Origin: Pseudomonas sp. JUb42
GTDB lineage: Bacteria > Pseudomonadota > Gammaproteobacteria > Pseudomonadales > Pseudomonadaceae
DNA length: 64,000 nucleotides
Direction: 5' to 3'
Assembly: GCF_024807945.1 (NCBI RefSeq)
Contig: NZ_JANUFD010000012.1
Location: forward strand, 124,001-188,000
Positions 1-8,944 of the stretch are shown here, piece by piece; the first letter of the stretch is position 1; every line of letters begins with the position of its first letter. A program made the translations under genes and the position numbers. The notes under the pieces are model-generated. The model was not told where the DNA came from and made no database searches. It worked only from the letters and a program-made list of their open reading frames with translations.

Positions 1-932
1 TCGCTGTCCAGATCACGACCAATGAACACAAAACGGTTGTCACGAATCTCGCTTTCTTCCCAGCGACGGCCAGGCATTGCCTCCAGCAGCATGTGCACGC
101 TGTGGAAGTGGAAGCGCCGGGCCTCGCTGAAAAAATGGAGCAGGCCTTTCATGCGCATCAGGCGCTGACCCTGATCATTGACCAGTTGGTTGATCCAGCG
201 GTTGAATCGGTCTGGATCAAGCGCTCCGGACGTAATCACAGAGCATGACGATATTGAGGCGTCGTGCTCGTGATCGTGGCCTTCGTCCTCAAGGATGTCT
301 GGCTCGATCATCAGCAGGTTTGGCAGGGAGAAACGTTTGGTTCCGAGTAAGGCCCCGGCTGCTACTTGTGAGTGATTCGTCTGCACCACAGTTGCGGTGC
401 GGTTGATCAAACGAACTTGGTTGCGAATGCTTGCCAATGTGTCTTGGCTAACCAGATCGGTCTTGTTGAGGATCAGAGTGTCAGCGAATGCAATCTGCTC
501 GCGAACGATCTCGTCACTTAATTGGCCGCTCAGATGCAAGGCATCAATCACTGTTACCACTGACTCCAGCTCGACCCGTGTGCGTAGATCCGGATCTGCG
601 AGGAATGTTTGCAACACCGGTGCAGGATCGGCCAAGCCAGAGGTTTCGATGATCAGGCGATCAAGACGGTGACCCGCAAGCTCAAGCATCTCCTTGACAC
701 TGGCTACGAGGTCAGCGCGCACCGTGCAGCACACGCAGCCGTTGTTGATCTCGATCAGCGCCTCCTGCTCGGAGACAATCAACTGTCCGTCGATACCCAC
801 TTCGCCGAATTCGTTGACGACCACGCCGATTTTGTAATGCTGGTTTTGACTAAGCAGATGGTTGACCAGTGTGGTCTTGCCAGCGCCAAGAAAGCCTGAG
901 ATGACTGTTACGGGAATTTTCGAAGCTGACAT
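1..932 (-). CDS. CobW-family zinc-chaperone-type GTPase (partial, C-terminus outside window)
   Basis: The minus strand is open from an ATG at 932-930 to the left edge, so about 310 N-terminal residues are present and the end is missing. Residues 9-18 carry the P-loop GFLGAGKTTL, followed by NEFGEVGID, the CobW metal motif CVCC (NNGCVCCTVR), ETSGLADPAP and the guanine-specificity motif NKTD. A His/Asp-rich stretch (EDEGHDHEHD) sits between the GTPase and the C-terminal domain, as in COG0523 metallochaperones. These cytosolic GTPases insert or deliver metal (zinc, cobalt or others) to client enzymes; the client cannot be named here. Transcription runs away from the next gene. No zinc-regulator box was convincing, but an unusual 18-bp palindrome lies about 120 bp upstream. 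Confidence 0.93.
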   Translation of the reverse strand, partial: MSASKIPVTVISGFLGAGKTTLVNHLLSQNQHYKIGVVVNEFGEVGIDGQLIVSEQEALIEINNGCVCCTVRADLVASVKEMLELAGHRLDRLIIETSGLADPAPVLQTFLADPDLRTRVELESVVTVIDALHLSGQLSDEIVREQIAFADTLILNKTDLVSQDTLASIRNQVRLINRTATVVQTNHSQVAAGALLGTKRFSLPNLLMIEPDILEDEGHDHEHDASISSCSVITSGALDPDRFNRWINQLVNDQGQRLMRMKGLLHFFSEARRFHFHSVHMLLEAMPGRRWEESEIRDNRFVFIGRDLDS

Positions 933-2045
933 TTTTATGCACCGTTATGCAGTAGGTTTCGTTGCTGTTCCATCAGCCTCGACACTGCATTGCGATAACA
1001 AGGCCATCTTTCGAGGCTTGTCCTCACGTACCTTTTTATTGTCACATTTGGTCAATAAGGACGTCCTTATTTGAGTGAATCGACCATACAGGACACTTTG
1101 CGATCTTTTGTATTTGCAGACGCGTAGCTGCTTGGCAGGTGCGTTGCACCGTAGTGGGGCGTTGCGCTCCAAAATGGCTGAAGTGTCCGAGTGGTGGAAG
1201 CCCCCGTTTTCGTGGCTCAGCGCTTCCTGAAGCCTCTTGAAATTGGATGATGAACTTAATTCAGTGCTCATTTCATGAGGTTAACGGTCGCTCGCTTGGT
1301 TCCGTCCGACGCTCACTCCTGGCTGAACGCGCCGGTTTGTTCATGGATAAATCTTTGCCTGGGTCAGCCCTTAATGTGGTTTTGACAGCCGACTAGCGAT
1401 GGATTTGGTTCGGCTGGTGAATGCTGGCTGTAGCGATGTGAAAACCGGAAAGTTTGCGCGGGCATGCGTGCCGCAGGATACAAGTTGATTGCCGAAGGCA
1501 ATTGCTCGTTAATTATCATAAACAGTGATAGTTGCGGCGGCTGCAAGTGTTATCGAAATAATGATATGACCGTGCTTTTCCGCTGGGCTCATTCGAGGAT
1601 TGTATAGAGCACGCCTAACGATGGGTCTGCCTGCGAGGCTCCTGAACATAAATGGATACGCCGGAGCCGATCGTTTGGATGCCATAGGCGGATATTCAAT
1701 GTCATCCAGGCACTCATGCAGTGCGCACGCTTACAAAATTCCGGTCGGCGCTATTTTTGATCGCGTCCCCTACAGACGGTTTTTACCAATGTGGCCCGCT
1801 GGTTGGTATCGGTGAGCCGTAATGACTGCTTTTCAGGCCATGCCTGCGAAAGCGGAACATTCCTTGCGATGAGCTCAAGTGTCACTAAGCCGCATTAATA
1901 AAAAGTACGCATAAATTTCTCGCGCAGGCGGCACTTGGCGCACCTCAGTGCCCTGGCAACGAGGTGACAGAGCAACCCTTCGATTCGACTGCCCGGCTGT
2001 CTCGATCGACCATTCACAATTATTTAAAATATGGAGCAGGTATCA
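933..2045. other. Gene-poor gap between cobW-like gene and urtA
   Basis: About 1.1 kb with no convincing gene. Open frames here lack ribosome-binding sites and family motifs. It contains the 1054-1071 palindrome and, near 1930-1952, a hairpin GGCACT-N11-AGTGCC about 95 bp before urtA that could be regulatory. A stretch near 1180-1200 resembles a tRNA-Ser D-arm, but no tRNA fold follows. Confidence 0.5.
1054..1071. promoter_or_regulatory. 18-bp perfect palindrome upstream of cobW-like gene
   Basis: AATAAGGACGTCCTTATT is a perfect inverted repeat with no spacer, which suits a dimeric repressor or activator site better than a terminator (no loop, no T-tract). It lies about 120 bp upstream of the CobW-like start and is the clearest regulatory-looking element in this gap. 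The cognate regulator is unknown. Confidence 0.4.
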
Positions 2046-3308
2046 ATGAAGCGTCGTAGTTTGATCAAGGCTTTTACGGCAACGGCATTTATCTCAGCGA
2101 TGGGGCTCACCTGGGCGGTGCAGGCTGCTGAGACCATCAAGGTTGGCATCCTGCATTCTCTTTCCGGCACCATGGCCATCTCCGAGACGTCTCTCAAAGA
2201 CATGGCGCTGATGACCATTGATGAGATCAATGCCAAGGGCGGCGTAAACGGCAAAATGCTGGAGCCAGTGGTCGTCGATCCGGCGTCCAATTGGCCGTTA
2301 TTCGCTGAAAAAGCGCGCCAGTTGATCACCCAGGACAAGGTGGCCGTAGTTTTTGGCTGCTGGACATCGGTATCGCGCAAGTCAGTTCTGCCAGTCTTTG
2401 AAGAGTTAAACAGCTTGTTGTTTTATCCGTTGCAGTACGAAGGGGAGGAGATGTCGCCGAATGTGTTCTACACCGGCGCGGCCCCTAATCAGCAGGCGAT
2501 CCCTACCGTTGAGTACTTATTGAGCGATGACGGCGGGGCGGCCAAGCGCTTTTTCCTGCTGGGCACCGACTACGTCTACCCGCGCACTACCAACAAGATT
2601 CTGCGTTCGTTCTTGCACTCCAAAGGGGTGAAGGACAGCGATATCGAAGAGGTCTACACCCCGTTCGGCCATGCTGATTACCAGACCATTGTGTCCAACA
2701 TCAAGAAGTTCTCCGCAGGCGGCAAAACTGCTGTGATCTCCACCGTCAACGGCGATTCCAACGTGCCGTTCTATAAGGAACTCGGTAATCAGGGTCTTAA
2801 AGCCACCGACGTACCTGTGGTGGCGTTCTCGGTTGGTGAAGAAGAGTTGCGCGGCGTCGACACGAAACCACTGGTAGGAAACCTGGCGGCTTGGAATTAC
2901 TTCGAGTCCGTGAAGAACCCGGTCAACACCAAGTTCGTCGCTGATTGGAAAGCCTACGCCAAGGCACACAACCTGCCGAACGCCGACAAGGCGGTAACCA
3001 ACGACCCGATGGAAGCTACCTATGTAGGCATTCACATGTGGGCTCAAGCAGTCGAGAAAGCCAAGTCAACGGACGCGGATAAAGTGCGTGACGCCATGGC
3101 CGGTCAAACCTTCGCCGCGCCGTCGGGCTTTACCCTGACCATGGACAAGACCAACCATCATCTCCACAAGCCGGTGATGATTGGCGAGATCAAGGCAGAC
3201 GGTCAGTTCAACGTCGTATGGAAAACCAAGGAGCCAATTCGCGCCCAACCTTGGAGCCCCTTTATTCCAGGGAACGACAAGAAACCTGACTATCCGGTAA
3301 AAGGGTAG
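2046..3308 (+). CDS. urtA: UrtA-like urea/short-chain amide ABC transporter substrate-binding protein
   Basis: A 420-residue periplasmic binding protein of the UrtA/FmdDEF group. The start at 2046 is preferred over an in-frame ATG at 2031 because GGAGCAGG (2033-2040) then serves as the ribosome-binding site. The protein begins with KRRSLIKAF, a twin-arginine-like signal with a hydrophobic segment ending in VQAAE. The mature part starts IKVGILHSLSGTMA and has the family pattern FGCWTSVSRKSVLPVFE, LLFYPLQYEGEE and TDYVYPRTTN. UrtA normally delivers urea to the UrtBCDE membrane complex, usually encoded directly downstream; here no permease or ATPase follows, so this copy is an orphan. A hairpin follows the stop. 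The substrate is inferred from family resemblance only. Confidence 0.9.
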   Translation: MKRRSLIKAFTATAFISAMGLTWAVQAAETIKVGILHSLSGTMAISETSLKDMALMTIDEINAKGGVNGKMLEPVVVDPASNWPLFAEKARQLITQDKVAVVFGCWTSVSRKSVLPVFEELNSLLFYPLQYEGEEMSPNVFYTGAAPNQQAIPTVEYLLSDDGGAAKRFFLLGTDYVYPRTTNKILRSFLHSKGVKDSDIEEVYTPFGHADYQTIVSNIKKFSAGGKTAVISTVNGDSNVPFYKELGNQGLKATDVPVVAFSVGEEELRGVDTKPLVGNLAAWNYFESVKNPVNTKFVADWKAYAKAHNLPNADKAVTNDPMEATYVGIHMWAQAVEKAKSTDADKVRDAMAGQTFAAPSGFTLTMDKTNHHLHKPVMIGEIKADGQFNVVWKTKEPIRAQPWSPFIPGNDKKPDYPVKG

Positions 3309-3328
3309 TAAGAGCTCGGCAGGTAAAC

Positions 3329-3370
3329 AGAGGGAGCTTCCTGCGCAGTCCGGAAGCGCCCCTCTTTCCA
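3329..3370 (+). terminator. Probable terminator after urtA
   Basis: Stem AGAGGG-a-GCTTCC pairs with GGAAGC-gc-CCCTCT around a 10-nt loop, starting 21 bp after the urtA stop. The following T-tract is short (TTcc), so termination efficiency is uncertain. It supports urtA being monocistronic. Confidence 0.5.
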
Positions 3371-3712
3371 ACTCAAAATGTTCAGTGCTCCAGCACTCGA
3401 CTATCAAACGTAGCCATCGCGTCAAATCTAGTGCTCTTTCATTTTTTGTGAGGTTTAGCGGCTGATCCTGGTATTTTTGTCTGATGGCTATGCTGTAGCG
3501 TGCGGTATTCCGATCTCAGCTAAATTTGAGTCGAACCATCAAGATATTGCGAGCCAAGGGGAAGCTAAAATTGCTGCGAGACCAGTAGTTGCGTGATAAG
3601 CAGGGCGTAGCTGTCGGCCGATAAAACTCAGCGCGTGCGGGCTATTACCGAAGCTTTTGATTTAAAAACGCTGAGGTTAGGGGCAAGGTATCGATAGGGG
3701 GAGGGCAGCACG
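3371..3712. other. Intergenic region with a weak sigma-28-like -10 element
   Basis: No gene seen. GCCGATAA at 3617-3624 matches the FliA -10 element, but no TCAAG lies at the right distance (ATAAG is 16 bp upstream instead of 14). It would read toward the small exported protein at 3713. Treat as weak. Confidence 0.25.
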
Positions 3713-3991
3713 ATGCAGTTTAGGTCGGTCAGGGTGGTGTTCACGTTAGGCATGGTAGTCATATGCCTCGGTGCCATTTCCTCAATACGTTTCGTTGCGG
3801 CGGAGGTCAGTCATCTCCGGTCTAGATTACAGTCTCCCGTGGAGCTGCCTACAGATGTCCACACGACCTTGTGGGTAAATACAGTCCTATCGCTTGAAGC
3901 GTCTTGTCAGCTTTCGCAGAGTGCAATTCAAGAAGTCCTTGGCACGAGGTATTCCTCTATCGTCGCAGGTGTATCGGTGGCTGCTCCGTAA
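3713..3991 (+). CDS. Small exported or membrane-anchored protein, function unknown
   Basis: A 92-residue protein that I do not recognise. It is preceded by a strong purine run, GGGGGAGGG, 6-14 bp before the ATG, and followed by a good terminator, which supports a real gene. Residues 9-30 are a hydrophobic segment (FTLGMVVICLG...) behind an Arg-containing start, ending in FVAAE, so the protein is either secreted after cleavage near Ala-30 or anchored by one helix. The remaining 60 residues are polar with no known motif. It stands alone. Confidence 0.45.
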   Translation: MQFRSVRVVFTLGMVVICLGAISSIRFVAAEVSHLRSRLQSPVELPTDVHTTLWVNTVLSLEASCQLSQSAIQEVLGTRYSSIVAGVSVAAP

Positions 3992-4053
3992 GCGCTCTTC
4001 ACGTTTTTTTCACGCTCGACTCGGTAGGTTGAGCCTGCTTACGTAAGAAGTAT

Positions 4054-4082
4054 AAGCCCGCTCCCCATCGCGGGCTTTTCTT
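4054..4082 (+). terminator. Rho-independent terminator
   Basis: AAGCCCGC, 8-nt loop, GCGGGCTT followed by TTCTTT. It lies about 60 bp after the small protein ending at 3991 and suits that gene. Confidence 0.75.
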
Positions 4083-4963
4083 TGTCTCTCATCTGGGTGA
4101 TCAACGGATAGCAAATGCTGTGTGTTTCGTCGGTTCTCGGCGAAACTACGTCGCCTTACGTTCGTTTGAGCCGGGCATGATTCTCACTCGCGTTGTGGCC
4201 TGGAGGTTCTAACAATTGCAGTGAGCAGGTTCACCTGCTTGTAGTGAGCTCAGCGCATTTCTCTGCGTTATGCCTGAGGAGAGGCCCAGCTAACTCCCCG
4301 AATCCCATGTCCATTATCCTGTCAAACCACGAAGTCGTTCCCGGCATTTTTTCTGATGAACCGGTGTCGCGCTGTGCTTTAGACATATTTGCCAAGTGGC
4401 TGACGATTCGGCCTGTCCCAGGCAGCGCTGAATCACTGAACCTAAAAGCTCGTCTCTATGCGGTAGGTTGAGGCTTACGATTTTCCTACTAGCACCTTCG
4501 TGCGCCTGCAACTTTCTCCAGATGCCGACGCGATCATCGGCACTAGGATATGGAATATTCCTTCCACTCCGTGACAGTCGACGGACGATTTTCGCGTTCA
4601 TTTCGTCTCTCGCCGGAGCTTCAAAGCCGAAACTTTGATCCCGGAAAGATTCTCTTTGATCCATCCTGAGGGGCACGCGTCGTGCTTAGGGCCGGTGGGG
4701 TAGGGGCGATATACTCAACGCCCCACCCTGGTTTATAGGCCGTTCTAGTTATAGCCCTTTTAGTGTTTTTGGCCGGATCACAAAGCGTTAGAGTCTCAAC
4801 TCGACCACGCTGCTGGCCGGCCGAGAGTCACCTCTTTCAAATAGCGTGTTTGCAATCAGGTATGAGATCCAGGTGTCCAGACCCTCTGACCAAATGCGAG
4901 AGATTTTGGCTAGAGTTTACAAGTCTCCGCAAGCAAGCTGTCAGCACTACCTGCTCACGTAAA
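4083..4963. other. Gap without recognised genes
   Basis: About 880 bp with no supported gene. A GC-rich hairpin (GGGGCG 4703-4708 with CGCCCC 4719-4724, extended by outer pairs) precedes the end of the chemoreceptor gene on the other strand and could terminate a transcript, but no T-tract follows. Confidence 0.45.
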
Positions 4964-6604
4964 TCACAACGTGAATTTCCCCACCATCGCATTGAATGAT
5001 ACCGCGAGCCGCGAAAGCTCTTGGCTGGACGCGCTGGTTTGGTTAGCACCCGCGGAAGTCTGCGTCGACAAGTCCTGAATATTTACCAGGTTGCGGTCAA
5101 CCTCCCGGGCAACCTGGGCTTGCTCCTCAGCTGCGCTGGCGATAACGAGGTTTTTCTCGTTGACCTGACTGACACTGTTGCTTATCCGCTCAAGCGCCAA
5201 GCCAGCTTCGGTTGCGAGGGACTGGGTACTGACCGCGAGAGCTTGGCTCTTCGCCATAGCCTTTACAGCCTCCTCAGCACCGTTTCGTACAGTGCTAATC
5301 ATTCCTTCGATCTCACCAGTCGACACTTGGGTGCGGTGTGCAAGGGCGCGCACCTCATCTGCTACGACGGCGAAACCTCGGCCTTGTTCACCTGCGCGAG
5401 CGGCTTCGATGGCTGCGTTAAGTGCTAATAGATTCGTCTGCTCCGCAATTCCTCGGATAACATCCAGTACTTGCGAGACATCCCGAATCTGGCTTGCCAG
5501 TGCGCCGACTAGCTCCGTCGAGTCGTTAATCTCCAGGGCCATCGTGTTCATCGACTTGACCGCCTGCTGCACCTGATCTTGCCCTTTCATTGCATCTTCA
5601 GCGGCTTGACTCGACACCTCTGAGGCACTTGCTGCATTGCGCGCCACCTCCTCTACCGCCGCGGTCATTTCGTTCACCGCCGTGGCGGCTTGCTGGATTT
5701 CGCCATTTTGACGTATCAAGCCGCGCGTGCTGTCATCGGTGACAACGGTCAGCTCCTCTGCAGCAGAGGCGAGCTGATTTGAAGCATCGGCGATTTGTTG
5801 GACAGTGGTTTTCAGATTGCTTTGCATGTTGGCAAGCGCTTTGAGTAATTGCCCGGTTTCATCGTCGCTATGGGCCACGATTACTTGGGTCAAGTCGCCG
5901 CGGGCAACACGTGACGCACTTTCTACAGACTTGTAGATAGGTTGAGTGATCATGCGTGTAACGACCAACCCTAGGACTGCTGCGCAGATCAATGCCAGCA
6001 GTGAACCGATGATCAGCACCAGGGTGACATGATCGTTGGTTGCGATTCCGTCAGCCGCCGACTCCGCCGCTTGCCGAGAGTTGGACTCCGTGATGATCTT
6101 CAGCTCGCTCATGATTTTGCGGTAGTTTGAAGTGACGTCATTGACGATGAATTTTCCGGCTTGTTCGTAATTACCTGCTTTGATAAGCGCCAGGCCAGCG
6201 TCCATGTTACTGACGTAAATGGGCCAGTCGACCAAAAATGCATCCCCTGCTACCCGCTCATCATCATCCAGCGGTGCGGTGCGATAAGCCTTGAAGTCGA
6301 CCATTACCTGATCCGCGCTCTCCTTTAGCGACTGAATTGAAGATGAGATTTGTTCCTGTCCTATTTTGCTGCTTGCCAGCCCTAAAACAGCGAACAGGTC
6401 GCGGTTGGTGGATGTTACGTTCGCCTTTACGGCGTCCACTTTGGTGATGCAAAAAAGATTGTTGTCTATGGAGTCTTGAAACAGGGCATACAGCCTCGTG
6501 ATCCCGGATTGTCCTAACACACCTACCACTATGGTTATCACAGCGCACAGGCCAAATGCAGACAGCAGTTTTACTTTGAGCTTCAGATTTGTGATCCAAG
6601 ACAT
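4964..6604 (-). CDS. Methyl-accepting chemotaxis protein
   Basis: A 546-residue transmembrane chemoreceptor. In order: cytoplasmic start, TM1 (about 12-32), a four-helix-bundle-type periplasmic sensor (about 33-190), TM2 (about 191-213), a HAMP domain (TRMITQPIYKSVESASRVARGDLTQ) and a methyl-accepting cytoplasmic coiled coil. The signalling hairpin has the canonical IAEQTNLLALNAAIEAARAGEQGRGFAVVADEVR-type sequence, so it should couple to CheA/CheW. The ligand is not predictable. It ends with SSQELSRLAVSFNAMVGKFTL, the usual Pseudomonas MCP tail without a CheR-binding pentapeptide. A near-consensus FliA promoter lies just upstream, tying it to the flagellar regulon. Confidence 0.96.
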   Translation of the reverse strand: MSWITNLKLKVKLLSAFGLCAVITIVVGVLGQSGITRLYALFQDSIDNNLFCITKVDAVKANVTSTNRDLFAVLGLASSKIGQEQISSSIQSLKESADQVMVDFKAYRTAPLDDDERVAGDAFLVDWPIYVSNMDAGLALIKAGNYEQAGKFIVNDVTSNYRKIMSELKIITESNSRQAAESAADGIATNDHVTLVLIIGSLLALICAAVLGLVVTRMITQPIYKSVESASRVARGDLTQVIVAHSDDETGQLLKALANMQSNLKTTVQQIADASNQLASAAEELTVVTDDSTRGLIRQNGEIQQAATAVNEMTAAVEEVARNAASASEVSSQAAEDAMKGQDQVQQAVKSMNTMALEINDSTELVGALASQIRDVSQVLDVIRGIAEQTNLLALNAAIEAARAGEQGRGFAVVADEVRALAHRTQVSTGEIEGMISTVRNGAEEAVKAMAKSQALAVSTQSLATEAGLALERISNSVSQVNEKNLVIASAAEEQAQVAREVDRNLVNIQDLSTQTSAGANQTSASSQELSRLAVSFNAMVGKFTL

Positions 6605-6670
6605 TTATGGGCGCTCTGAATGAGGGAGGGGGCAAGAGGCGATGGCCATCACGGCCGCTTGCGATTTACC

Positions 6671-6696
6671 TATCGGCGAAGCTTGAGACGTCTTGA
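6671..6696 (-). promoter_or_regulatory. Sigma-28 (FliA) promoter of the chemoreceptor gene
   Basis: On the minus strand TCAAG (6696-6692) is followed after exactly 14 bp by GCCGATA (6677-6671), matching the Pseudomonas FliA consensus TCAAG-N14-GCCGATA. Transcription would start about 60 bp before the ATG at 6604. Confidence 0.75.
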
Positions 6697-6748
6697 TGCG
6701 TAAGCAGAAAAATAGTTTTAAAAATCGGGTCTTCGAATAATTTTTCTA

Positions 6749-6918
6749 TACCAAAAGGTATCAATAGCGATATTTTTTATAGGGAATTGAGAGCGGTTAA
6801 AAAATAATAATATCGTTATAAATCAATTAGATAGTATCTATTTCTGGTCGTGTTCGAGCTGGCCGTCTACTACCACTATAAAAAATATAGATTTATATTT
6901 TATAGATACCTTTCGGTA
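6749..6918. repeat. 170-bp AT-rich element with long imperfect inverted-repeat ends
   Basis: The left arm (6749-6782) reads TACCAAAAGGTATC followed by TATTTTTTATAG; the right arm (6876-6918), read backwards, gives TACCGAAAGGTATC and TATTTTTTATAG. The arms enclose about 93 bp with no open frame. Each arm also contains a GATACC/GGTATC pair. It may be a miniature inverted-repeat element or a regulatory cruciform upstream of the chemoreceptor promoter. No clear target-site duplication was seen. Confidence 0.5.
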
Positions 6919-7568
6919 CTGAAAAAAATAATTACCTCAGTCCGAGATCCATCAGGAATGATGAGCCCACCTCTTGACCAAGAGTTTCTCTTCGCCGAGC
7001 CGTACATTTGGTGGGTGGTTTAGTGATTTTTTTCTGACGCGCCAAGGATGTGCCTAAGCTGGCGCATACATGATTCTCGGCCCGCAATGTCAATCCCAAG
7101 CTCTTTTTTCATCATCGACATCGCCAATTTATCCACTGGAATGTCTGGAAATTATGGTTGAGACCGTTTCAGCCACAGGCATTACGCATTTATTCTTCTT
7201 CACCCCCAATTCTGTTGACCAGAGTGGATTCTTGCCTCTAGTGTATCGCCTATAGAACCGATCGTTACTGAAATATAAGCCAGGCGGGCTTGAGTGACCT
7301 GTCTTCAACCCAGCACCAAGAGAGCAGTCCTTGCATGCCGATCTTGAATCTCTGAGTTTTAGTCTAGAGCCGCTAACCCAAGTGAGTTCTGGGCGAGTGA
7401 TGCGCTCTCAGGTGAGTAAGGTGCGTATGAAAATTCGCGGCACGATTTTTTGAGGTGTCGAGATGGCGGAAACGGCAGATAGGGGCATGGGTGAAAATCT
7501 TTTCTGTCCATGGGGTGTACGCCTTTTCTGCCTGATTCACCAACGTCGATGGATATAGGGAACCCGAA
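6919..7568. other. Gap without recognised genes
   Basis: About 650 bp between the inverted-repeat element and the cysteine-repeat miniprotein. No frame here has a convincing ribosome-binding site or motif. Confidence 0.4.
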
Positions 7569-7820
7569 ATGAGTGTTGCAAGGCCCATCCCGAAACGCGG
7601 CTCATGCCCATCGGGATACACATCTGACGGCGATATGTGCGTTCCTATGTCGAGTGATACACGTGTTGCGATACTCAAACATGGTACGTGTCCGCCTGGA
7701 TGGGTTGAGGAAGGAAAATATTGCGTCGCAGTGACGGTTGCATCAAGGAAGGTTATTCCCAAGGAGGGGATTTGCCCGGCCGGCTATAAATCACATGGTC
7801 GGTACTGCATCAAGATTTAG
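7569..7820 (+). CDS. Small protein with three C-x10-C repeats
   Basis: An 83-residue protein made of three repeats with an exact 28-residue period. Each has the pattern G-x-C-P-x-G-[Y/W]-x-x-x-G-x-[Y/M]-C, with cysteines at 13/24, 41/52 and 69/80, always ten residues apart. AGGGAA precedes the ATG at 7569 by a few bases. No signal peptide is visible: the start MSVARPIPKRGSC is polar, so the cysteines may bind a metal in the cytoplasm or the protein leaves by another route. I recognise the repeat style from uncharacterised bacterial small proteins but know no function. It stands alone on the plus strand. Confidence 0.75.
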   Translation: MSVARPIPKRGSCPSGYTSDGDMCVPMSSDTRVAILKHGTCPPGWVEEGKYCVAVTVASRKVIPKEGICPAGYKSHGRYCIKI

Positions 7821-8168
7821 AGGAAGCGGCTTTGTCATAGGGCATTGATGCCTGCCCGAGAAAGCGAAAACACCTGCGAGTGCGACCTTTGAGAGACGTA
7901 GCGCAGAAAGCTGGGTATGGAGGTAATTGTGAGCAAGCGATCAGGTGCGCCCACTGACTAGTCGAGTTTTGTCGTGGAGAAGATTGACGGTGTATGTCTT
8001 TTTGCCGGCAACCATGAGCGGCACGCGCGGCGTGCTATCGAGTTCGGTATCGAGGACGACGCCCCCTAGCGCTGTTTCTTAAGTATATAAAGCGAACCGG
8101 TCATCGGGAATCCCGCAGTACCGTACTACGTCACCCCGAAAGGAGTCGAATGACAACTCTTTTCATAG
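7821..8168. other. Gap with a possible short coding remnant
   Basis: No complete gene. The minus strand between about 7945 and 8080 is open for about 45 codons without a start (VVLDTELDSTPRVPLMV...) and ends at a stop; it reads like a protein C-terminus and may be the remnant of a lost gene. The plus strand is also open there, so the coding sense is uncertain. Confidence 0.3.
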
Positions 8169-8762
8169 CTATACAGTCAGACTCGCGCTCAAGCCGCGAA
8201 GCGAGAAGTCAGCTACCGCCAGAAGTTGTTTCCGGCTTGCGCCCGCTTTCGCCTGAATTGACATGCCTTGGACGACGGTCATGACATATCTTGCGAGGTC
8301 TGCGGGCTTGTAGTCTTCATCCAGATCACCAGCTGTCTTGGCGCGCTGCAAACGGGCTTTGAGTGCGGACTCGCACTGGTCGCGTCGTTTTGCTAACTCA
8401 TAGCGGATCGCTTCACCTTCATCTGAGCTGACGATCGCACTGTTAACAACCAAACATCCCTTCGGATTAGACGGTTGCGTCTGTATTTTCGCGCATCCAT
8501 AGAGCGTCGCCTTTATGACTTCGCTGGCAGTTGGCAATTCCAATGCATCGCTCATGAACCGAAGGTGTCTGTCCTGGTAACGGTCGAGCACCTTGTAAAA
8601 TAGCGCTTCCTTATTACCAAACGCGGAGTACAGACCTGGCCGAGCGACGTTTGTAGCGTTGACCAAATCTGTGAAGGATGTGCCCTCATAGCCTTTGCTC
8701 CAAAACACTTGGAGTGCAGCATCCAGAGCATCGTCCAGTCTGAATTCGCGATGACGCCCCAT
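8169..8762 (-). CDS. TetR-family transcriptional regulator
   Basis: A 197-residue repressor. The start at 8762 (MGRHREFRLDDAL) is chosen because this is the typical beginning of this subfamily and GGGA lies 6 bp upstream; an in-frame ATG 19 codons earlier has no support. The N-terminal helix-turn-helix spans about residues 10-55 (ALQVFWSKGYEGTSFTDLV...NVARPGLYSAFGNKEALF). The C-terminal half resembles the ligand domain of the YcdC/AcrR-type group that often controls oxidoreductases, but no adjacent target gene is present. Confidence 0.9.
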   Translation of the reverse strand: MGRHREFRLDDALDAALQVFWSKGYEGTSFTDLVNATNVARPGLYSAFGNKEALFYKVLDRYQDRHLRFMSDALELPTASEVIKATLYGCAKIQTQPSNPKGCLVVNSAIVSSDEGEAIRYELAKRRDQCESALKARLQRAKTAGDLDEDYKPADLARYVMTVVQGMSIQAKAGASRKQLLAVADFSLRGLSASLTV

Positions 8763-8944
8763 AATCAATCCCAGGATAAAAGAACGGTTATTATTGAATA
8801 TTGGAGCGGTTGTGTGCAATGCGGTATTCGACGGACGAGCCTGACGCGCGAGGGGATCATGGCTGGACGAGCTAGCTTGAGTTTGCTACAGACGATGCAC
8901 TGTGCCACTACATTCCCTCCTCCGCAGGCAGGTGGCTAGTGTGC

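Noticed and set aside
1180..1205. tRNA-Ser-like D-arm (GTCCGAGTGGT)
   Set aside because: No acceptor, anticodon or T-arm can be folded around it; chance match.
945..1271. 108-codon minus-strand open frame upstream of the cobW-like gene
   Set aside because: No ribosome-binding site, odd composition, overlaps the likely promoter and palindrome.
1936..1954. Sigma-54 promoter upstream of urtA (TGGCGCA...GTGCC)
   Set aside because: The GG and GC dinucleotides are 11 bp apart instead of 10 and the flanks do not match; better explained as a small hairpin.
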